Assembly: GCF_014898055.3 (NCBI RefSeq)
Contig: NW_023601212.1
Coordinates: 53,928,329-53,992,328, forward strand
Reading direction: 5' to 3'
Length of the DNA: 64,000 bases
DNA from: Talpa occidentalis
Taxonomy: Eukaryota > Chordata > Mammalia > Eulipotyphla > Talpidae
Shown here piece by piece: positions 22,341 to 32,738 of the stretch (positions are counted from its first letter, which is position 1; each line of letters begins with the position of its first letter). The position numbers and the translations under genes are program-made. Under the pieces are notes generated by a model. That model did not search any database, was not told the DNA's origin, and saw only the letters and a program-made list of their open reading frames with translations.

Positions 22341-24129
22341 TGGTATCAGCTCCACCCCTCCCCAAAGTGACCTTATCATATCCCCTCAAGTGTGCTCTGT
22401 GTTATCAGCACAGCCAAACTGCTCTCACAAACAGCTCGCAAGGCTCCACACAACAAAGGCTTACTTTTCACTCTCAGTGCATTAGAGTCACGGGTAGGGA
22501 ATATTCTGCTCCACAAAGTCACTCAGGACCCAGGCTCTCTCCTCATGGTGTCACCATCATAAAGGACTTTGAGTCACACCCTGGGTCCTCTACCTCCATC
22601 CTACAGGTAGGAAGAAATAATGGAGAGGGTCCCACGCAGGTTTTCAGGCCATACCAGGCGGTGGCATTTGTCCCTTTAGACCACTTTCCATTGGCCAGGA
22701 TCTCAGTCCTATGATGTCACTTTACTGTAGAGAAAACTTAGAAATGGTTTTCCCGTGTTGAAGAGGAATATAAAATCAGTTCAATGACCAGGTAGGATCT
22801 TTTTCTGCTCCCTGCTCCTTCCAAAACGGAGGCTTCTCAAGGCAGAAATTTGAATTTGTTTTCTTCATGGCAGTCTCTAGAAAATAGGCCCAAAACAATG
22901 TCCCAGGTGTTTTCCCTCAAATCCTCTAGCAGCTGATGTCTCATTTCACCTGGGCAGCAGAGGTTGGAGAAAGGAGAAGGTCTTCAAAATGGGACAGAGT
23001 TGTACAGAGCAATCAATTTTGTCACTTACTAAGACCACTCAGGCCCTCACTGTCAGCTTCCTCTTTTGCCAAGTGGAAATGGGAACCAATTGGAGGTAAT
23101 GCAGGGTGGTTACCAAGGAGACAATACAGATAAAGGGCCGCCACCAGTGGGATTTTCTCAGTCCTTTTCCTCATGTTCTCCCATCCCCCAACCACACCAC
23201 ACCCTACAATCCTCCCCAAGCAAATGTCCCTTGAAGCCAATAAAATAAGAATCAGAGCTGCCAAGGAGTGGGGATAGCTCTTTTGCCTGCCTCTGGGGTT
23301 CTGGTTTGTTTACCAGTGGGTCAACCTGCTAACTCAGCAGTAACAATTGGCCAGAGAGGAGGGTAGAGGTCAGATGGCCTGTGAATGTAATTAAGTGAAG
23401 GAAAAATCTGGAAACCCAAATTCCTCTCCTCCCCAACCAATGCCAGCCTGATTCTTTTCATTCCCCACCCCCACCCACCCCCACACACCACACTCTGATC
23501 CAGATGGCCTGTGAATGCTGAGAGCCAAATAGTGTGGGGAATCGGTTGTTTCATAAGCTCCTGCAGACTCTGACTCTAATTGCAAACCCATTTGGGACGT
23601 ATTCTGAAACAAGAGGCTTTGCACTAACCACTAGTGCCTAAACAAACAAACACACAAAAATGAGGGCTGATGCCTTTCCCCTCATCCACCCCCTCATCTG
23701 GCTCCTCCTCACCTAGCTATAAAATAATTCCCTGGCAAACAAAAGGCAACACCCACCTTGTCACCCCAGTTGATACCACCAGTCACCTGGAGGGTACTGA
23801 AGTCAATGTTCTCCTAGCAACAGGAAATGCCCCAGCTGCATGGATTTGGGGCTGGATTACACCAGGCAGCAGTCAGGGCGTGCATGTTGCTAGGAGAACC
23901 TGAACTTGAGTTTAAATTTGCAACCTTTCTTTCCTGCCATAGCTTTTACTCAACTGCAAATAGACAGACACACAATAGCAGGACCCATAGCTCTGACCCC
24001 ACAGGGAATTCCCCAGCTCAGACAAGACTGGTGATCGGGTTCTGCCCTCCTTCTCCCAATCCCCCCTCTTTATTTCCCTTTCTCTCTTGATTTTCAAACT
24101 GAGTCAACAACCACACAAAGAAGGATGAA
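22341..24129. other. Unrecognised intergenic sequence
   Basis: No repeat family or exon could be assigned with confidence across this interval. Confidence 0.4.
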
Positions 24130-24271
24130 GAACCATCCATTGGGCAATACTGGGTGTGTGCCTACCACTGCAGGCACTTCACCGGGGGCACCGGCTGTGA
24201 AGGGAGCAGTCAAGACCCTCCCCCAGGAGCCTGTGTCTGGAGAAAGGGGATGATAAACAAATAAAGACATG
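24130..24271 (-). repeat. L2 3' end, antisense
   Basis: CTGGGTGTGTGCCTACCACT, GCAGGCACTTCACCGGGGGC and GGAGCAGTCAAGACCCTCCC follow the reverse-complement L2 end, ending in GATAAACAAATAAA. Confidence 0.5.
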
Positions 24272-24655
24272 GTATCCGTCAGGGGTCCCCAAAAAACAGA
24301 TCAAAAAGAGATGTGCATGTGTACATGCACATGCATGGCTCTGCACATGCATATATGGAGGTAGATGTATATGGGAATTTCTTTCAAGGAATTGGCTCAT
24401 GTGACTGTGGGGGCTAGCAAGGCTGAGAGGCAAGCAGCAGCCTGGGCACTCAGGCAAGGCTAGAGGAAGGCATAGAGAAGCTTCCATTTTTTGCTCTAAA
24501 AACTTTCAACTGATTCAACGTGGCCCACCATGCCATGGCAGATAAGCCTAGGTAGATATTTGTCCCCTGGACAAAATGCCTTCACAGTAGCACTAGGTCA
24601 GTGTTTGATTGGATAACTGATCCAATAACCTAACCAAGCTGACACGAAAATTCAG
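24272..24655 (-). mobile_element. Old MLT2-like (ERVL) LTR fragment
   Basis: Antisense landmarks are TATCCGTCAGGGGTCCCCAA, TTTCAAGGAATTGGCTCATG, TGACTGTGGGGGCTAGCAAG and, towards the end, CCAAGCTGACACGAAAATTC. They match the order of MLT2 LTRs read in reverse (GTCAGGGTTCTCCAGAGAAA, GGAATTGGCTCACGTGATTG, TTGACACATAAAATTA). Confidence 0.65.
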
Positions 24656-24860
24656 CATGAATTTTCCACCTGTGAGGGGTAGTGACAAGAGAGAGCAATG
24701 GAGGAGAAAGCAAGAGGATGGGGGTCAACAAGAGACCCCACACATACCCTGTGAAATACAGTTTGTCCTTTCGTATGAGCCTGAATGACATAATAAATGA
24801 CCATACCCATAGGGGCACCAGGCTCAGAAAGCCCAACTGAAATCCTCACTTAGTTACAGA

Positions 24861-25268
24861 TCTGCTGTAGGGTAAATGATTTTCAGGCTTCTCTGCTCTT
24901 CTGCCATTAGGATTGCCCTGTCTGATGGCAGGCACCTGCATTTTGTTACATTGCTGCAAGTTGTGTTGTTTACTCTTATGGGCCATGGCTCCAGTATTCA
25001 TATATGGGCCAAGAGAAGCAGAGGCAGGGGAGAGAACAAGAGAGAGAAAGCCAGAGAGCCCTGTAAAAAGTGAAGATTCACCAGGGCCTGAGAGGCCTCT
25101 TGGCCTCCTGGCCCCCAGCACCCCTGCCTGCCATGTACCTGGTTGCTGCACTACATGTAAAGCCCAATAAAACCCTGAGCAAGCCACTGAGGAGTCCAGG
25201 ACTCTCCTTTACCTGTCTGCTCGGATCACAGATGAACCAGCTTTGTGCCTTCCTGGCACTACATCTGC
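24861..25268 (+). mobile_element. Solo LTR with 5-bp target duplications
   Basis: The 398-bp element runs from TGTAGGGTAAATG (24866) to GGCACTACA (25263) and is bounded by TCTGC on both sides (24861-24865, 25264-25268), as expected for a retroviral-type insertion. A polyadenylation signal AATAAA is at 25166-25171. Both ends and the GGCCTCCTGG/CCCAGCACCCCTGCCTGCCA block match the LTRs at 46.8 and 48.5 kb. Positions 24939-25015 are absent from those LTRs but resemble that element's internal region. It is clearly older than the 46.8-kb copy. Confidence 0.9.
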
Positions 25269-25429
25269 TTAACCATGACCTTGACTCTGTGTGTCGCAAT
25301 CAAGACAGGAGGGGCCCTGGTGTAACCTGCATTGGCATGACCTGACACATCCAGAGTGAGCCATTACAGTCTCTGGCTCATCTTGCACAACTAATCCCTG
25401 GGGCGCCTCCTGGGGGACCCCCATTCTAC

Positions 25430-25800
25430 TTCTATGCTTGCTCTTCATTGCTCTACCCACACCCTCCAGTGTTCCCAGGCCCCCTAGGCCCCAGACCTTC
25501 TCTGACTGGGCTCTCCCATTTTCTCCCAAACCTCATCTCCTGCACTGCCCCTGTCCCCACTGCTCCATTCCCCCTGGCTTCTGCCAGCTTCCCACATTCC
25601 AGGCCTCCTGCTCAGGTCTCTGCCGTTTCAGGTCTCTCTGCCTGAAAGGGCTGCTCTCGACCATTCCTGCACTCCATCCCATCCTGCTCAGAAAAGCCAG
25701 GTGGACCCCCTAGCACTCTTTTCCTCCTTAGCCTATTTGCTTTGCCCTCATGGCTCTAACAGTAAATGTGTATGTTACTGTTAATGATCTCCTCTTGCGT
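25430..25800 (+). repeat. L2 fragment
   Basis: CTCCCATTTTCTCCCAAACC, TCATCTCCTGCACTGCCCCT, CATTCCAGGCCTCCTGCTCA and TGCCTGAAAGGGCTGCTCTC fit the sense L2 3' region. Confidence 0.55.
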
Positions 25801-25824
25801 GAATGCGGGGGATGACTCCTCCAG

Positions 25825-25955
25825 GCAATGGAGAGAAAAGGGCCCTCCTGAATTCTCATGCCTCCCCCCCTAAGAAGCAAAGCACATCTTCAGATAAAGC
25901 CTGATTAGTAGGCAAGATGCCAAATATATTTTTGAATGAGATAAAATCTTAACAT
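25825..25955. repeat. Left copy of a divergent direct repeat
   Basis: Shares ordered blocks with 27332-27475: GGAGAGAAA, GGGCC, TTCTCATG, AAGCAAAGCA or AAACAAAGCA, GCAAGATGCCAAAT and GATAAAATCT. I judge identity at about 75-80% by eye. The young L1 insertion begins immediately to its right. Confidence 0.8.
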
Positions 25956-26596
25956 AAGATTTGCCTTTTTATGGAGCTACCATATGACCCAGCAATTCCA
26001 CTCCTAGGGATCTACCCAAGGGACACAAAAACATTAATTCAAAAGGATACCTGCACCCCTATGTTTATTGCAGTACTGTTTATAATAGGTAAAAACCTGG
26101 AAACAATCCAAATGCCCAAAAACAAATGACTGGATCAAGAAGATGTGGTGCATATACACAATGGAATATTACTCAGCAATCAAAAAAGATAAACACATGC
26201 AATTTGCAGCAACATGAATGGACCTGGAAGGGATCATGCTCAGCGAAATAAGCAGAAAGAAAAAGAAAAATATCGGATGGTTTCACTTATAGGAGATATA
26301 TAGGGGAACCAAATAAGGGATGGCAGGGGTGGGGGAAATAACAAAAACACAACGAAACAAAACAAAAATAAACAGACAACTGTAAATCAGGGACATTCTG
26401 CAGGAGAGAGGGAGGGAGAGGCAACAAAACGTGGGCGGGAAGAGCACAAGGGACTATGGTGATGGTGCATGGGTGAATTGGTGGTGGGAATTCTATGGGG
26501 ACTACACCTGAGAAAAGAAAGCAAACATTGTACAAAAATGAACAATGATGTAAAATATATATAAATAAGTAAATTATTTTTTAAAAAAGATTTGCC
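25956..26596 (+). mobile_element. Young 5'-truncated L1, sense
   Basis: Target duplication AAGATTTGCC at 25956-25965 and 26587-26596. The insert starts in the ORF2 3' end (TATGGAGCTACCATATGACC, CAGCAATTCCACTCCTAGGG, GAATATTACTCAGCAATCAA, TCATGCTCAGCGAAATAAGC). A 3' UTR follows and ends ATATATAAATAAGTAAATTA with an A-tail. Few indels suggest a fairly recent insertion. It split an older antisense L1. Confidence 0.95.
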
Positions 26597-27075
26597 ATTT
26601 TAAAATGTATCCTCAGTAGCATTTAGTACATTCATAGTGTGCAGCCATCACCTGCAATTATCTAGTTCTAGCACATACTCATCACACCAAAAGGAGACCC
26701 CATACCCATTAAGCAGTTGCTTCAAAATCCTCCCCCTTCCACCCTCTGGCAACCCCTTTCTCCACGGACTTGCCTGTGCTGCAAGTTCGCATAAATGGAA
26801 TCATACGGTGTGATCCCATGAAGCCAGCCTTTTGTGTCTGGCTTTTTTTTTTCACTTAGCATAATGTTTTTGAGGTGCACCCATGTTGTAGCAAAGAGCA
26901 GCACTTCATATTTCATTTCTCGTATAGCTAAATAATATTCACTTGTGGACAGGCCGCATTTTGTTTATCTGTTCATTAATCGATGCACACTTGGGTTGTT
27001 TGCACCTTTTGTTACTGCGAATAATGTGGCAATGAATATTTGTGAGTGTGTGAAGGGGACTCTATATTCTGGCCT
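26597..27075 (-). mobile_element. Old L1 3' end, antisense
   Basis: Antisense old-L1 landmarks: GTGCAGCCATCACCTGCAAT, CTAGTTCTAGCACATACTCA, CAACCCCTTTCTCCACGGAC, TTCACTTAGCATAATGTTTT and GTTTATCTGTTCATTAATCG. It is highly diverged. Confidence 0.8.
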
Positions 27076-27331
27076 GTGAACAAGCTGCCTCAGAAAAGCG
27101 CAATTATTAATAGCCATGGACAGGTCAAGCCTCAGAGAAATAAATAAAAGGCAAGTTTTGCACATTTAGCATCCCAGGCTCAGGCGTCACTTATCTGCCC
27201 TCTTTGCTGAGGCCCAGGCCTGAGACCCATGTGTGCCCCCTTCCCAAGCCCACACTCATTATCCGCAAGCCAAGCTCCACCCAGCAGTGGAGCTCCAGTC
27301 ACCCCTTCCCCCAAAGGTAAGCAGCACACTG

Positions 27332-27475
27332 GGCAGTGGAGAGAAACGGGCCATTCTGAGTTCTCATGTATCCCCCACTAAGAAACAAAGCATCATTACC
27401 TTCAGGGAAAATCTGATAGGTAGGCTAGCAAGATGCCAAATGATCTCATTGGATGGGATAAAATCTGAAATTTCA
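27332..27475. repeat. Right copy of a divergent direct repeat
   Basis: Same orientation as 25825-25955. It carries GCAGTGGAGAGAAACGGGCC, GAGTTCTCATGTATCCCCCA and AAGATGCCAAATGATCTCAT. Either a local duplication or two copies of an interspersed repeat I do not recognise. Confidence 0.8.
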
Positions 27476-27513
27476 CAATTGGAAATAAGCCCTGAAAAAA
27501 AAGACCAGCCCTG

Positions 27514-28207
27514 GTATTAGTTTCCTAGCCACGCAGTTTATGGATGCCCTAAAACAACAGAGATTGCGCCTCCCCGGTGGTGCAGCGGGTTGAGCGCAGC
27601 GCTGTGAAGCTGTCCGCAGCCTCTGCAGCACCGGTTCGATTCCCAGCCGGCCAGGGAGATTCCCACATGGCACAGCAGACCTCTCCTGTCTCATCCGCTG
27701 CTCCCCTCAGCAGTGTACTTCGGTCCTTCTGCCTGTTCTGTTCCCTGCTCTGTCTCTGGTGAATTCTCTCACCCTCCTGGACCTCTGGCCTGTACCCCAG
27801 CTCTTGTATAAATAAATAAAATCTTAAAAAAAAAAAACCCAACCAACAGAGATCTATTATCCTTCAGTTCTGGATGTTATGACCACAAATCAAGGTGCCA
27901 GCAAGGCCGTGCTCCCTCTGAAGGCCCGAGGCGAGACTCCTTCCCTGCCTCTTCCCAGCTTCAGCGACATCCACAGCTACATCCTCTGATGTCCGCCTCC
28001 ATCCTCACATGTCCTTCTTCCCCCCTAGCTTCCCATCATCCTCTCCTCGGGACACCAGCTACATTGGATTAAGGGCCCTCCTGACTCCATTATGACCTTA
28101 ACTCATTGCTTCTGCGGTCCCCTTGTTTCCAAAGAGGGCCACATCTACAGGGCAGTGATTAGAACTTCAACATGTGTGGGGAGGAGGGCACGCAAGTCAG
28201 CTTATAA
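27514..28207 (-). mobile_element. MLT2B-like (ERVL) LTR, antisense, split by a SINE
   Basis: Antisense MLT2B landmarks: TATTAGTTTCCTAGCCACGC, CCTAAAACAACAGAGAT, CTTCAGTTCTGGATGTTATG, CAAATCAAGGTGCCAGCAAG, GGACACCAGCTACATTGGAT and GTGATTAGAACTTCAACATG. A SINE at 27565-27843 interrupts it. Confidence 0.85.
27555..27853 (+). mobile_element. Lineage-specific tRNA-SINE, near complete
   Basis: Sense SINE at 27565-27843 with a clear A-box region (GGTGGTGCAGCGGGTTGAGC) and B-box (GGTTCGATTCC). The 10-bp duplication CAACAGAGAT flanks it (27555-27564, 27844-27853). The tail is TATAAATAAATAAAATC then poly(A). Confidence 0.95.
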
Positions 28208-28665
28208 CTCTAGAGAAGGTAGGAGGAGACATAGTCTTGATCTCACTAAAGTGTAAATAATTGATGAGATATGAGGGCGCAGGGGAAGGCACACTTTTGG
28301 GCAAGTCACCTCCTGTCGGTGCTAACCCTGGCAGGCTAACCCAGTCAGCAAAGCCCCAGGTGCCAGAGCACCAAGAATACAGACGGGAAGAAGACACAGT
28401 TGAGGTACTCTGGCCAGGTTTCCCGTATTTACAAGGGCACAGTCATGTTCATGAGAGCCTGACCCAGTGGCCTCATTTTCTCTTGATTATCTCTGTAAAG
28501 ATCCTATTCTGGAATAAGCTTGCCTTCTGAGGGCCTGGGCCAGGACTTCAGCACACCCCTTGGGAGGACACCATTCAAGCCATCAAAGGTACTCAACCGA
28601 GCTTGTAGTAAGAAGACAGCCACGGACCATGTGTAGTTGAGTGAGTTGGACCACTTGCTACTTAC
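28208..28665. other. Unrecognised sequence
   Basis: Nothing assignable between the MLT2B-like LTR and the next SINE. Confidence 0.4.
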
Positions 28666-29000
28666 AAAAACAGGCAGTGTTGGGCCTCCCCGGTGGCGCA
28701 GCGGTTGATCCCTGGGTTGCGAAACTGCCCGCAGCCTCTGCAGTGCCGGTTCCATCCCCGGCTGCCGGGCAAGGGTCCTACATGCCACACAGACCTCTCC
28801 TGCCGCCCGCTGCTCCCCTCAGCAGTGTATTTCGTCAGTCTGCCTGTTCTGTTCCCCGCTCTGGCTCTGGTGAATTCTCTCACCCTCCTACGCTTCTGAC
28901 TGTACCCAGTGCTTGTATAAATAAATAAATAAATCTTTAAAAAAAAGACCAAAAAAACACATTTCCCAAATTAAAAAAAAAAAAAAAAAACAGGCAGTGT
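28666..29000 (+). mobile_element. Young tRNA-SINE with extra 3' segment
   Basis: Sense SINE at 28681-28985 with perfect 15-bp duplications AAAAACAGGCAGTGT (28666-28680, 28986-29000). Head GGGCCTCCCCGGTGGCGCAG; young-subfamily 3' body CGCTTCTGACTGTACCCAGT. After the normal AAATAAATCTTTAAAAAAAA tail comes a unique segment (GACCAAAAAAACACATTTCC and on) and a second pure A run, all inside the duplications. Confidence 0.96.
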
Positions 29001-29559
29001 ATTGGCTAGTTTGCCCACCCCTAGGCTAGGAGACAAATCTTCAAAACAAAAGTTCATGCAGCCTTTTTTGAGAGGAGATTCTGGCAGGGAGCTAGAGGTC
29101 AGGGACAAAATCCAAGTCCCCAAAAATGCGAGGCGTGCCTCAAGACAGGTTTAGTTGAGGGGCTGGGCTCGGGTACTTGGATTGAAATTGAAGACAAAGT
29201 GTCCTGGAGAGTCTTACAGAGAAACCAGTGACACAAACCCAGGGGTCTGATACCAGACTGAGCTGCACCCCAAGCTACACCACCCAGGGCAGGTAAGAGA
29301 GGTCTGGTTACCCCAAAAGACAAGACTTTGAGTGCCGGGCCTATAGGGACAAGTTCTCCAGGTGCTGAGTCTGCAGTGGGGGGACCAGAGGGCCAAAGAG
29401 CCCGGAATGATGTGGTGGGGCACAGAAATGGCTGGTCTTTAGTCGATGGACTTCAGGCTCCGCATTGAACCATCCTCAGGAGGGGCTTTACTAATGCCCC
29501 TCCCACAAAAGCAGCCAAGATGAAAACCTTTAAGTTCAGAAAGGCTCTAGGAATTGTGT
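29001..29559. other. Unrecognised unique sequence
   Basis: No repeat or gene assignable. Confidence 0.4.
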
Positions 29560-29930
29560 TCAACACAGATTACTGAATAAACATTCAAGGAATCGGTTCA
29601 TCAGGATTGTAAAGAAATAAAGCAGAAACAAGGTCAGTGTACTAATGGCTAGCCGCTAATTGTGCTTCATCATAAAACTTCACCCTTGTTGGCCTGTCAT
29701 CTTCACAGCTCATTGAAAATCCATTAAAACAATGACTGGGCCATTAACCTTGACTTTCAGGCAGAAGCTTCCCTTGGGCATGGTTTTGGCTTAGGGTCCC
29801 TTCATTAATACTGAGTGTAATTGCCTGCAGGCGGGATAATTGTGATTACACACCACTATTTAAATATGGAGGGAAGCACGGAAGACATGATCTTTTCTTT
29901 TGCCTCTATTTAACCCTTTCATACGAGTAG
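29560..29930. promoter_or_regulatory. Candidate conserved non-coding enhancer
   Basis: Repeat-free, moderately AT-rich, with many homeodomain-type cores in about 250 bp: CTAATGG, GCTAATTGTG, CCATTAAAAC, CCATTAACC, CATTAATAC, GTAATTGCC and GATAATTGTGATTACA. A 10-bp palindrome GCCTGCAGGC is at 29823-29832. This composition is typical of deeply conserved developmental enhancers, but conservation cannot be tested here. Confidence 0.35.
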
Positions 29931-30692
29931 ACTCATCCCTCTCAGGCAAGGTCATATATTAAAACTTGCATTTTTTAAGACAGAGGGCTGGCGATTCAAT
30001 TTACAAGAGAAGCTGCTATAGGATTTCTTAAATAGCTCCCGGAGTCATCAAAATTATTTGAGCTACAAATTTTCAGTTTGCTATCATCTTTCCTATGTTA
30101 TGACTAGAACATAAAGGTTATATTTGAAAAAGATATACAACTGCTAATGAGGACCCTAGCGACTTTGGAGACACGAAAGGCTTGCATTTATAAACAGGGT
30201 GGCCAGAAGGCATATCTTAAGGACTCCTTGAAGATCAGCCTCAAAGTCTGAGTGAGGGTGGTGACCCGCTGAGGGACACACAGAGCAGACAGGGAAAATC
30301 AATCAGCGAGGAGGGGACCCAAAAGCAGACTGCAATCTGGAGCCACAGCAAGTAGAGACTTTCATGTGTACACAGAAGGAAAGCCCTCGACTTCCCCAAA
30401 GGAGGCTCTCTTTTTCCCCTCCATGTCTTAGTGACAGCAGTTAAACCAAACCTACCCAGCACCACTCTAGATACCGACCTGCTATAAAACCCAGGAGCAC
30501 AGACCTTTCCTGTAAGACAGCGGCTTCTCTTTTAATATTCCATCAGTTTCCACCACTCTGCATCCAGTCGCATGAAATTGCAACCGTTTCTTCTGTGTAG
30601 TGATTTACAGCTAGTCATTGCATAGGACTAGACTTGGCTAATGATTTGCTCTGGTTGTTGCTATTTAGAATCAGTGTATGGTCACATCTCCA
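29931..30692. other. Unrecognised sequence
   Basis: No repeat or gene recognised. It may extend the repeat-poor interval to its left. Confidence 0.4.
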
Positions 30693-31006
30693 CAGGCACA
30701 CCTCAAAGATAGTTTGCAATAAATGGTTGTAACAATAAAGTGAGGTGCACAAATTTTTCGGCTTCCCAGTGCATATAAAAGTTAGGTTTATACTACACTA
30801 ACGTCTACCAAGTATGCAATAGCATTATGCCTAAAAAGCAATGTGCATATCTTAACTCGATGTGACACAGACAGGACGTGAGCATCTCTGAAAAATGGCA
30901 ACAGAAACTGGCTCCAGGCAGGGTCGCCAACAAGCTTCAATTTGTAAAAAATGCAGTAACTTCAAAACACCAATAAAGTGGAACACACTAAAATGAGGTG
31001 TGCCTG
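30693..31006. mobile_element. Non-autonomous Tigger/pogo-like DNA transposon
   Basis: A 314-bp element with perfect 13-bp terminal inverted repeats (CAGGCACACCTCA at 30693-30705; TGAGGTGTGCCTG at 30994-31006). Internal blocks GGCTTCCCAGTGCATATAAA, AGTTAGGTTTATACTACACT and GCAATAGCATTATGCCTAAA match mammalian Tigger-type fossils from memory. The expected TA duplications are mutated. No transposase frame remains. Confidence 0.85.
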
Positions 31007-31341
31007 AGTCTATACCATGCTCCTGATGTTTCTGGGAGGCAGAAAGAACAGTGTAGAGTTGATACACTGAGAATGGACCCCAACCTTGACATACAAGTGT
31101 GACCAAACTCCATTGAAGCAGGGGGGAAATGCTGCCTTGCCTGGTGGCTCCCAGGATTTAACTCACCGCATACCAGCAAACGTGCAGACAAAGTATGGGG
31201 CGCTGGAGAGGATGCGAAAGTTTGATTTGTAAAAGAAGAGTGTTTGATCAATCAACTGACATTGCCCCTGACCATCATTTTAGAGGTGAATAAATGAATT
31301 TGCACCAACAGGCAGAAGGCCAGCCGTCACGCTTCCTCTCA

Positions 31342-31426
31342 AAAAGATAGCCTACCATTCCTCTGGGCTGTACCCCAGTTCTTGTATAAATAAATAAATC
31401 TTTTAAGAAAATTTTGAAAAGATAGC
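31342..31426 (+). mobile_element. Severely 5'-truncated SINE
   Basis: Only the SINE end is present (GGGCTGTACCCCAGTTCTTG, TATAAATAAATAAATC) plus a short extra tail, at 31352-31416. Flanked by AAAAGATAGC at 31342-31351 and 31417-31426, so it is an independent insertion of about 65 bp. Confidence 0.88.
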
Positions 31427-31524
31427 AAAAAATCTTACATCAATTGTACACATTTAAAAGATGGCTTACATTTTTCTCATTGTGTTTCTCGTGGGCCTAC
31501 AAACAGCACAATAACCGACAATTT

Positions 31525-31868
31525 GGAAGCCACTGTCCTAGACTCTAGCTTCCCAGTGGCTACTGGACACGTGGCTGTCAATTGATCACTTGCTATGTGG
31601 CTGAACCAAGTGTGACCAAACTCTGAACCAAGATGTACTAGAAGAGTAAAATTCACATCAAATTTTAAAAACTTAGCATTAAAAAAAACTATGGGAAAAG
31701 ACTATTTATCTCTTAGTAGTTCTTATATTGATTCCATGTTAAAGTGACATACATTTCAAAAACATTGAAATCATTCTAATATGTTCTTTACTTTTTTAAA
31801 TGAGGCTACTAGAAAATTTTTAATTACTATATAACCCACATTATATTTCTATTGGACAGTGAGGCCCA
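31525..31868. repeat. Ancient interspersed repeat, probable DNA transposon
   Basis: The ends look related in inverted form: GAAGCCACTGTCCTAGACTC ... CTACTGGACACGTGGCT on the left, ATTTCTATTGGACAGTGAGG on the right. The text resembles a mammal-wide fossil whose ends read TGGCTA...TGTCCAAT. I cannot name the family. Confidence 0.45.
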
Positions 31869-32261
31869 GATGGTCAGCATCAGTTGGAGACTGTTAGATG
31901 GTAGAGGAGTAGATTATAGCTTCTAATCATATCCATATGTTATCTTACATATCTGGTATTCAAATACCAAATAACTGGAACGCGCTGTTCCAGACTATTC
32001 GCTGATGTCCACTGTGACCACTAGAGGGCAGTGGTGTATATAGAAATGTGCGTTTTCCAGCCCCCATTAACCTGTAGGACCCCACAGGCAAAGGCTTTAC
32101 CAGGTAAGTGCTCATAATTATTGGAGCAGGTCCTCCTTCCCTAGCTCTTAGGTGCCCTATGCCCCAGGAGGAGGGAGAGACCACGGAAGACTGAGAGGAG
32201 TCTGAGCTCGTCCTTACACTGTAAAGCTCAGAGAGCAGAAAGCCCCAGTCATTCTGTGTGA

Positions 32262-32365
32262 GCAGCCAAGCGCTGTGTAGAGTCAGGCTTACTGCCTGGC
32301 TCTGCTACTGACCAAATGTGTGCTCCAAAGCAAATCACTGGGCCTGGGTTTCTTCCTCTATGAAA
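32262..32365 (+). repeat. MIR fragment
   Basis: CTGCCTGGCTCTGCTACTGA, CAAATCACTGGGCCTGGGTT and TCTTCCTCTATGAAATGAGG match the sense MIR middle region. Confidence 0.75.
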
Positions 32366-32574
32366 TGAGGAAGCAGAGCAAGTTGGGCCTTAACACCCTC
32401 CAACCTCAGCCTTTCCAAAGTAAACCTTCGCCCTTTCACCTTTCCCCTGTGACCCAGGCTGATTTTGCTTCATTTTAAACTCTGCAATATCAGGAGCACC
32501 TGTCCAGCTTTTAGCTGAAGCTATAAATAAAGAGGCTTTCCCAGGATCTTGGACTGAGGTTTCCAGTCTGACTG

Positions 32575-32738
32575 CACCCAGGAATCTCCACCGGGAGCTT
32601 TCCAACATAGGGATGCCCTCCCCCGACCCCCAAGACTAATATTCTGTTGATCTGGGCTGCTGCCACCTAGGCAATGGGATTTTTTAGAGCTCCCTGGAGG
32701 GTACTACTGTTGAACCACAGCTGAGAAACACTGAGGTA
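32575..32738. repeat. Ancient hAT-Charlie-like MER element
   Basis: TATTCTGTTGATCTGGGCTG, GGCAATGGGATTTTTTAGAG, CTCCCTGGAGGGTACTACTG and CACAGCTGAGAAACACTGAG resemble the MER3/MER5-group end (TCTGATTTAATTGGTCTGGG ... GGTTGAGAACCACTG). Confidence 0.5.
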
